This document shows, in pieces, positions 60,927-64,000 of a stretch of 64,000 nt of DNA. The notes below the pieces were generated by a model. That model ran no database searches, had not been told where the DNA came from, and was given only the letters and a program-made list of their open reading frames with translations. A program made the position numbers and the translations under genes. The DNA comes from Duganella sp. OV510 (lineage in GTDB: Bacteria > Pseudomonadota > Gammaproteobacteria > Burkholderiales > Burkholderiaceae_D), in the NCBI RefSeq assembly GCF_900100205.1, contig NZ_FNEQ01000004.1:372001-436000 (forward strand), in the 5' to 3' direction. The first letter of the stretch is position 1; each line of letters opens with the position of its first letter.

Positions 60927-62352
60927 CCACCAGGTAGTCTTCGATGCCCAGGTGCGAACCTTCGCGCCCCAGGCCCGACTGCTTGACGCCGCCGAACGGC
61001 GCCACCTCGGTGGAAATCAGGCCGGTGTTGACGCCCACCATGCCGCTCTCCAGTCCTTCCGCCACGCGCCAGATGCGGCCGACGTCGCGCGAATAAAAAT
61101 AGCTGGCCAGGCCAAACTCGGTGTTATTGGCCAGCGCGATGGCTTCCTCATCGGTCTTGAAGCGGAACAGCGGCGCCAGCGGGCCAAAGGTTTCTTCTTT
61201 CGCCACCAGCATGTCATCATTGATATCGGCGATCACGGTCGGCTGGAAGAAGCTGTGCCCCAGCGCGTGACGCTTGCCGCCCAACAGCAGCCGGCCGCCC
61301 TTGGACAGCGCATCGGCAACATGCTGCTCGACTTTCTTCACCGCCTTCTCGTCGATCAGCGGACCTTGCGTGACGCCCTCCTCCACGCCGTTGCCGACCT
61401 TGAGTTTTTCCACCGCCGCCACCAGCTTTTGCGCAAACACTTCGTACACGCCATACTGCACATAGATACGGTTGGCGCACACGCAGGTCTGGCCGGCGTT
61501 GCGGTACTTGGAGGCGATCGCCCCCTCCACCGCCGCATCGAGATCGGCGTCATCAAACACAATGAACGGCGCATTGCCGCCCAGCTCCAGCGACAGTTTC
61601 TTGATGGTCGGCGCGCTCTGCGCCATCAACAGCCGGCCCACCTCGGTGGAGCCGGTGAAACTCAGCTTGCGCACGAGCGGATTGGAAGTCATCTCGCCGC
61701 CGATGTCCTTCGACTTCCCGGTCAGCACGCTGAACACGCCCGGCGGCACGCCGGCACGTTCAGCCAATACCGCCAGCGCCAGCGCGCAGTACGGCGTGGC
61801 CTCGGCCGGCTTCAACACCATCGGACAGCCCGCCGCCAGCGCAGGGCCGGCCTTGCGGGTAATCATCGCAATCGGGAAGTTCCATGGCGTGATGGCAGCG
61901 CACACGCCGATCGGCTCCTTGCTGACCAGGATGCGGCGGTCCTGCCATGGCGACGCCAGCGACTCGCCGGCCACCCGCTTGGCTTCCTCGCCGAACCATT
62001 CGATGAAGGAAGCGCCATACGCCACCTCGCCGCGCGACTCGCTCAGCGGCTTGCCCTGCTCCGCCGTCATCAGCAGCGCCAGGTCGTCGGTGTTTTCCAG
62101 GATCAGATCATTCCACTTGCGCAGGATCAGCGCGCGCTCCCTGGCGGTCTTCTTGCGCCATGCCGGCCAGGCGGCGTTGGCGGCGTCGATGGCGCGCCTG
62201 GTCTCGGCGACGCCCATCACCGGCACGGTGCCGATTTGCTCGCCGGTGGCAGGATTGGTGACGGCCAGCGTGGTGCCGCTGTCAGCGTCGGTCCACTCGC
62301 CGTTGATGTAGGCCTGCTGGCGCAGCAGGCTGGGATCTTTCAGTTGCAGCAT
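60898..62352 (-). CDS. gabD: NAD(P)-dependent succinate-semialdehyde dehydrogenase
   Basis: A 484-residue aldehyde dehydrogenase. Catalytic C290 with C292 next but one (GQTCVCANR, the redox-switch pair of GabD), general base E256 (LELGGNAP), N158 in PWNFP and cofactor loop FTGSTEVGR. It oxidises succinate semialdehyde to succinate at the end of GABA breakdown. The GABA transaminase is not in the window. It is 12 bases downstream of the PPK2 gene. Confidence 0.92.
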   Translation of the reverse strand: MLQLKDPSLLRQQAYINGEWTDADSGTTLAVTNPATGEQIGTVPVMGVAETRRAIDAANAAWPAWRKKTARERALILRKWNDLILENTDDLALLMTAEQGKPLSESRGEVAYGASFIEWFGEEAKRVAGESLASPWQDRRILVSKEPIGVCAAITPWNFPIAMITRKAGPALAAGCPMVLKPAEATPYCALALAVLAERAGVPPGVFSVLTGKSKDIGGEMTSNPLVRKLSFTGSTEVGRLLMAQSAPTIKKLSLELGGNAPFIVFDDADLDAAVEGAIASKYRNAGQTCVCANRIYVQYGVYEVFAQKLVAAVEKLKVGNGVEEGVTQGPLIDEKAVKKVEQHVADALSKGGRLLLGGKRHALGHSFFQPTVIADINDDMLVAKEETFGPLAPLFRFKTDEEAIALANNTEFGLASYFYSRDVGRIWRVAEGLESGMVGVNTGLISTEVAPFGGVKQSGLGREGSHLGIEDYLVVKYICLGGI

Positions 62353-62364
62353 AAGGCATCCTCC

Positions 62365-63207
62365 TTACTCCACGGTGAAGGACGACAGGTCGGGATGCGG
62401 TGGCGGATAGTGCAAGTCCATGCCTTCCAGCGTCTCCAGCAGCAGGCTGGCGATCACCAGGTTGCGATGGGTCTTGGAATTGGCCGGCACCACATACCAC
62501 GGCGCGTGCGGCGCATCCGTTTCGCGGATCGCCTTTTCATAGGCACGCTGATAGTCGTCCCATTTTTCACGTTGCTTGATATCTTCCGGATTGAACTTCC
62601 ACTGCTTGTCCGGATCGTCCAGTCGTTCCTGCAAGCGCTCGCGCTGTTCTTCCTTCGAGATATGCAGGAACACCTTGATGATGACCGTGCCGGTTTCCGC
62701 CAGCATGCGCTCGAAATCGCGGATCTGTGCGTAGCGGCGCTTACACTCGTCGTCATCGATCCAGCCCTGTACCTTGGTGATCAGCACATCTTCGTAGTGG
62801 CTGCGATTGAAGATGGCGATTTCGCCCAGCACAGGCACATGCTGATGCACGCGCCACAGATAGTCGTGCGCCAGTTCGTTGTCGGTCGGTCCCTTGAAGG
62901 ACACGGCGCGCAGCCCCATCGGATTGATGCCCTTGAATAGCGCGCGCACCGTGCCGTCCTTGCCGCCCGTATCTGTGGCCTGCAAGACCAGCAGCACTTT
63001 CTGCTTGCGCTGCGCGTACAGCTTGTCCTGTAGCGCAGCGATGCGCTCGATCAGCGCTGCGGTGCGTTCCAGATCCAGCGTCTTGGCGCGCGACTTGCCA
63101 AGCTTGGGATTGGCGGCGCGCGTCGAAAAGGTGGTGTCGTCGGCATCCTTGTCGCGCAGCTTGAGTTTTGGAGTGGCGCGGAAGCGCTCGCGGGCATTAT
63201 GGGTCAT
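62365..63207 (-). CDS. polyphosphate kinase 2 family protein
   Basis: A 280-residue PPK2. Walker A-like ATDTGGKDG (77–85), Walker B-like IFNRSHYEDVL (132–142) and lid-region KVFLHISKEEQRERLQERLD. It uses polyphosphate to phosphorylate nucleotides; PPK2 class cannot be fixed by eye, though the length fits class III or I single-domain enzymes. It is the likely first gene of a unit with gabD. Confidence 0.9.
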   Translation of the reverse strand: MTHNARERFRATPKLKLRDKDADDTTFSTRAANPKLGKSRAKTLDLERTAALIERIAALQDKLYAQRKQKVLLVLQATDTGGKDGTVRALFKGINPMGLRAVSFKGPTDNELAHDYLWRVHQHVPVLGEIAIFNRSHYEDVLITKVQGWIDDDECKRRYAQIRDFERMLAETGTVIIKVFLHISKEEQRERLQERLDDPDKQWKFNPEDIKQREKWDDYQRAYEKAIRETDAPHAPWYVVPANSKTHRNLVIASLLLETLEGMDLHYPPPHPDLSSFTVE

Positions 63208-63219
63208 GGTTTTAGCATA

Positions 63220-64000
63220 TCACTTTGCCGCCAGCTGTGCCGCGCGGATGCCCCACCAGGCAGCTTCCTCGAATACCGAGAAGCCGGACAGGTCGGCGTG
63301 CGCGAACAGGATCGGCCCATCCACTTCGCGCAGCGCTTTCATGCCGGCGTTGCTGCGGAAGTTAGGCCAGGGGACGGCCATCGCGTGGCCGCGCAGCGTG
63401 ATGTCGACGCGCTCGACGCATGATGCGAACTGGCCGCCGTAGGCGCTCTTCAAATCAGCGCTGGCCAGCGCCAGCAACTCCTCCGGCTTGGCCGACGCCA
63501 TCCAGCCACGCGCGCTGCTAGCCTTCCGGTCCGACAGCGCGACGTAGGCGCTGAACACCGTCTTGGCCGGCGGCTGCACGCGAATATCCTGGTGCGTGGA
63601 GACGACATAACCCAGCCCCGGCTCGCCATACACCACGTTATCCCATGACAGCGGCTGCGGGTTGGCACCGCCCTGCAATTCTTCCGGGAAGCGCTTGAGC
63701 AGGAAATTCGCCACCATCCATGGCGCATATTCGGGCGCATGCTTCGCCGCGTCGAAACCGTATTCGCTGATGTTATCCACAACGCGCGCAGCAACGTAAG
63801 TCGGCATCGCGCAAATGGCTTTGCGGGCGCGTACCAGATACGTGCCTGGCTTGCCATTCGTCAGCGTGAAGCACAGCGCCTCGACGCCGTCCTCCGTCTT
63901 CTTCAGCGACACCGCCGTGCCAGCCATGCGCTTGACCGCCGCCAGCTTCTCGATGCCAGAGGCAAGTGGCTGCAAGCCGCCCGGCCATGTCAGCCAGGCG
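63220..64000 (-). CDS. FAD-dependent amine-oxidase-like protein, C-terminal part (cut by window edge)
   Basis: Open from the right edge to a stop at 63220, 260 residues shown. The visible part carries WLTWPGGLQPLASGIEKL at the edge, KAICAMPTYVAARVV, a substrate-domain stretch (NPQPLSWDNVVYGEPGLGYV), and the flavin-end HADLSGFSVFEEAAWWGIRAA, where FAD-binding glutamate is expected (in this family near GxxEAA). It oxidises an amine or similar compound; the N-terminal FAD loop lies outside the window. The 12-base gap to PPK2 suggests one operon. Confidence 0.78.
   Translation of the reverse strand, partial: AWLTWPGGLQPLASGIEKLAAVKRMAGTAVSLKKTEDGVEALCFTLTNGKPGTYLVRARKAICAMPTYVAARVVDNISEYGFDAAKHAPEYAPWMVANFLLKRFPEELQGGANPQPLSWDNVVYGEPGLGYVVSTHQDIRVQPPAKTVFSAYVALSDRKASSARGWMASAKPEELLALASADLKSAYGGQFASCVERVDITLRGHAMAVPWPNFRSNAGMKALREVDGPILFAHADLSGFSVFEEAAWWGIRAAQLAAK

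Noticed and set aside
60952..62940. Plus-strand open frame of 662 codons opposite gabD and PPK2
   Set aside because: Spans two real minus-strand genes and has no family features.

Overview
The window is chromosomal DNA from a high-GC betaproteobacterium. It looks like the family Oxalobacteraceae (Duganella/Massilia/Rugamonas type). Supporting signs are the argB – HAD 5'-nucleotidase – slmA order known from Burkholderiales, polyhydroxybutyrate depolymerases, an encoded tRNA CCA end, and densely packed genes with ATGA/TGATG overlaps. The genus is inference. I see no phage, IS element, CRISPR array, rRNA or replication origin, and no stretch over 300 bases lacks a gene. Both edges cut genes: the gshA C-terminus on the left, and a flavin amine oxidase-like gene on the right.

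Left part (1–11.5 kb): gshA end, a zinc acetylpolyamine amidohydrolase and an exported serine hydrolase. An iron-acquisition operon follows: a Fur-boxed promoter, a TonB-dependent receptor, and a translationally coupled PepSY–flavodoxin–ferredoxin-reductase fusion. Then come an AT-richer membrane protein of unknown role, the peroxide enzyme Ohr and the acetyltransferase ElaA. At 8.9–16.1 kb lies a complete signalling-efflux module: a short-loop histidine kinase and an NtrC-type regulator, divergent from a membrane-fusion protein, ABC ATPase and FtsX-type permease. The efflux genes have a clear sigma-54 promoter and two tandem upstream dyads, so the regulator probably drives the exporter.

Middle part (16–34 kb): a two-domain FKBP lipoprotein, the potassium transporter Kup, RarD, EttA with a DUF2939 partner, a small outer-membrane barrel, a chemoreceptor, AlkB, and a small exported molybdopterin-fold protein. 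A tight five-gene minus-strand operon follows (aminopeptidase P, small unknown, MgtC, DUF924, DUF2520). Then come an SDR and its divergent LysR regulator. A 100-base structured element sits at 26.2 kb.

Right part (33–64 kb): a Crp/Fnr-type regulator diverges from a large operon holding an acyl-CoA synthetase, a full branched-chain-amino-acid-type ABC importer (ATPase, two permeases, binding protein, second ATPase) and a phenylacetate-CoA-ligase-like enzyme. This suggests coupled uptake and CoA activation of a carboxylic acid. After it come a phosphoribosyltransferase, a membrane-anchored AraC regulator, an amidohydrolase, a nitronate monooxygenase-like flavoprotein, an MBL hydrolase with DUF1289, and a ribbon-helix-helix regulator with a phased operator ahead of a cytosolic PHB depolymerase. 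Next are a CWC protein, argB, tRNA-Thr(GGT), TraB/GumN, a HAD phosphatase, slmA and a pabB–pabC fusion. The end holds a YqhC-like AraC with an aldo/keto reductase, FtrA with a rhodanese, an exported glutathione peroxidase, a second, circularly permuted PHB depolymerase, succinate-semialdehyde dehydrogenase and PPK2. Most convergent gene pairs meet with no spacer and several share stop codons.
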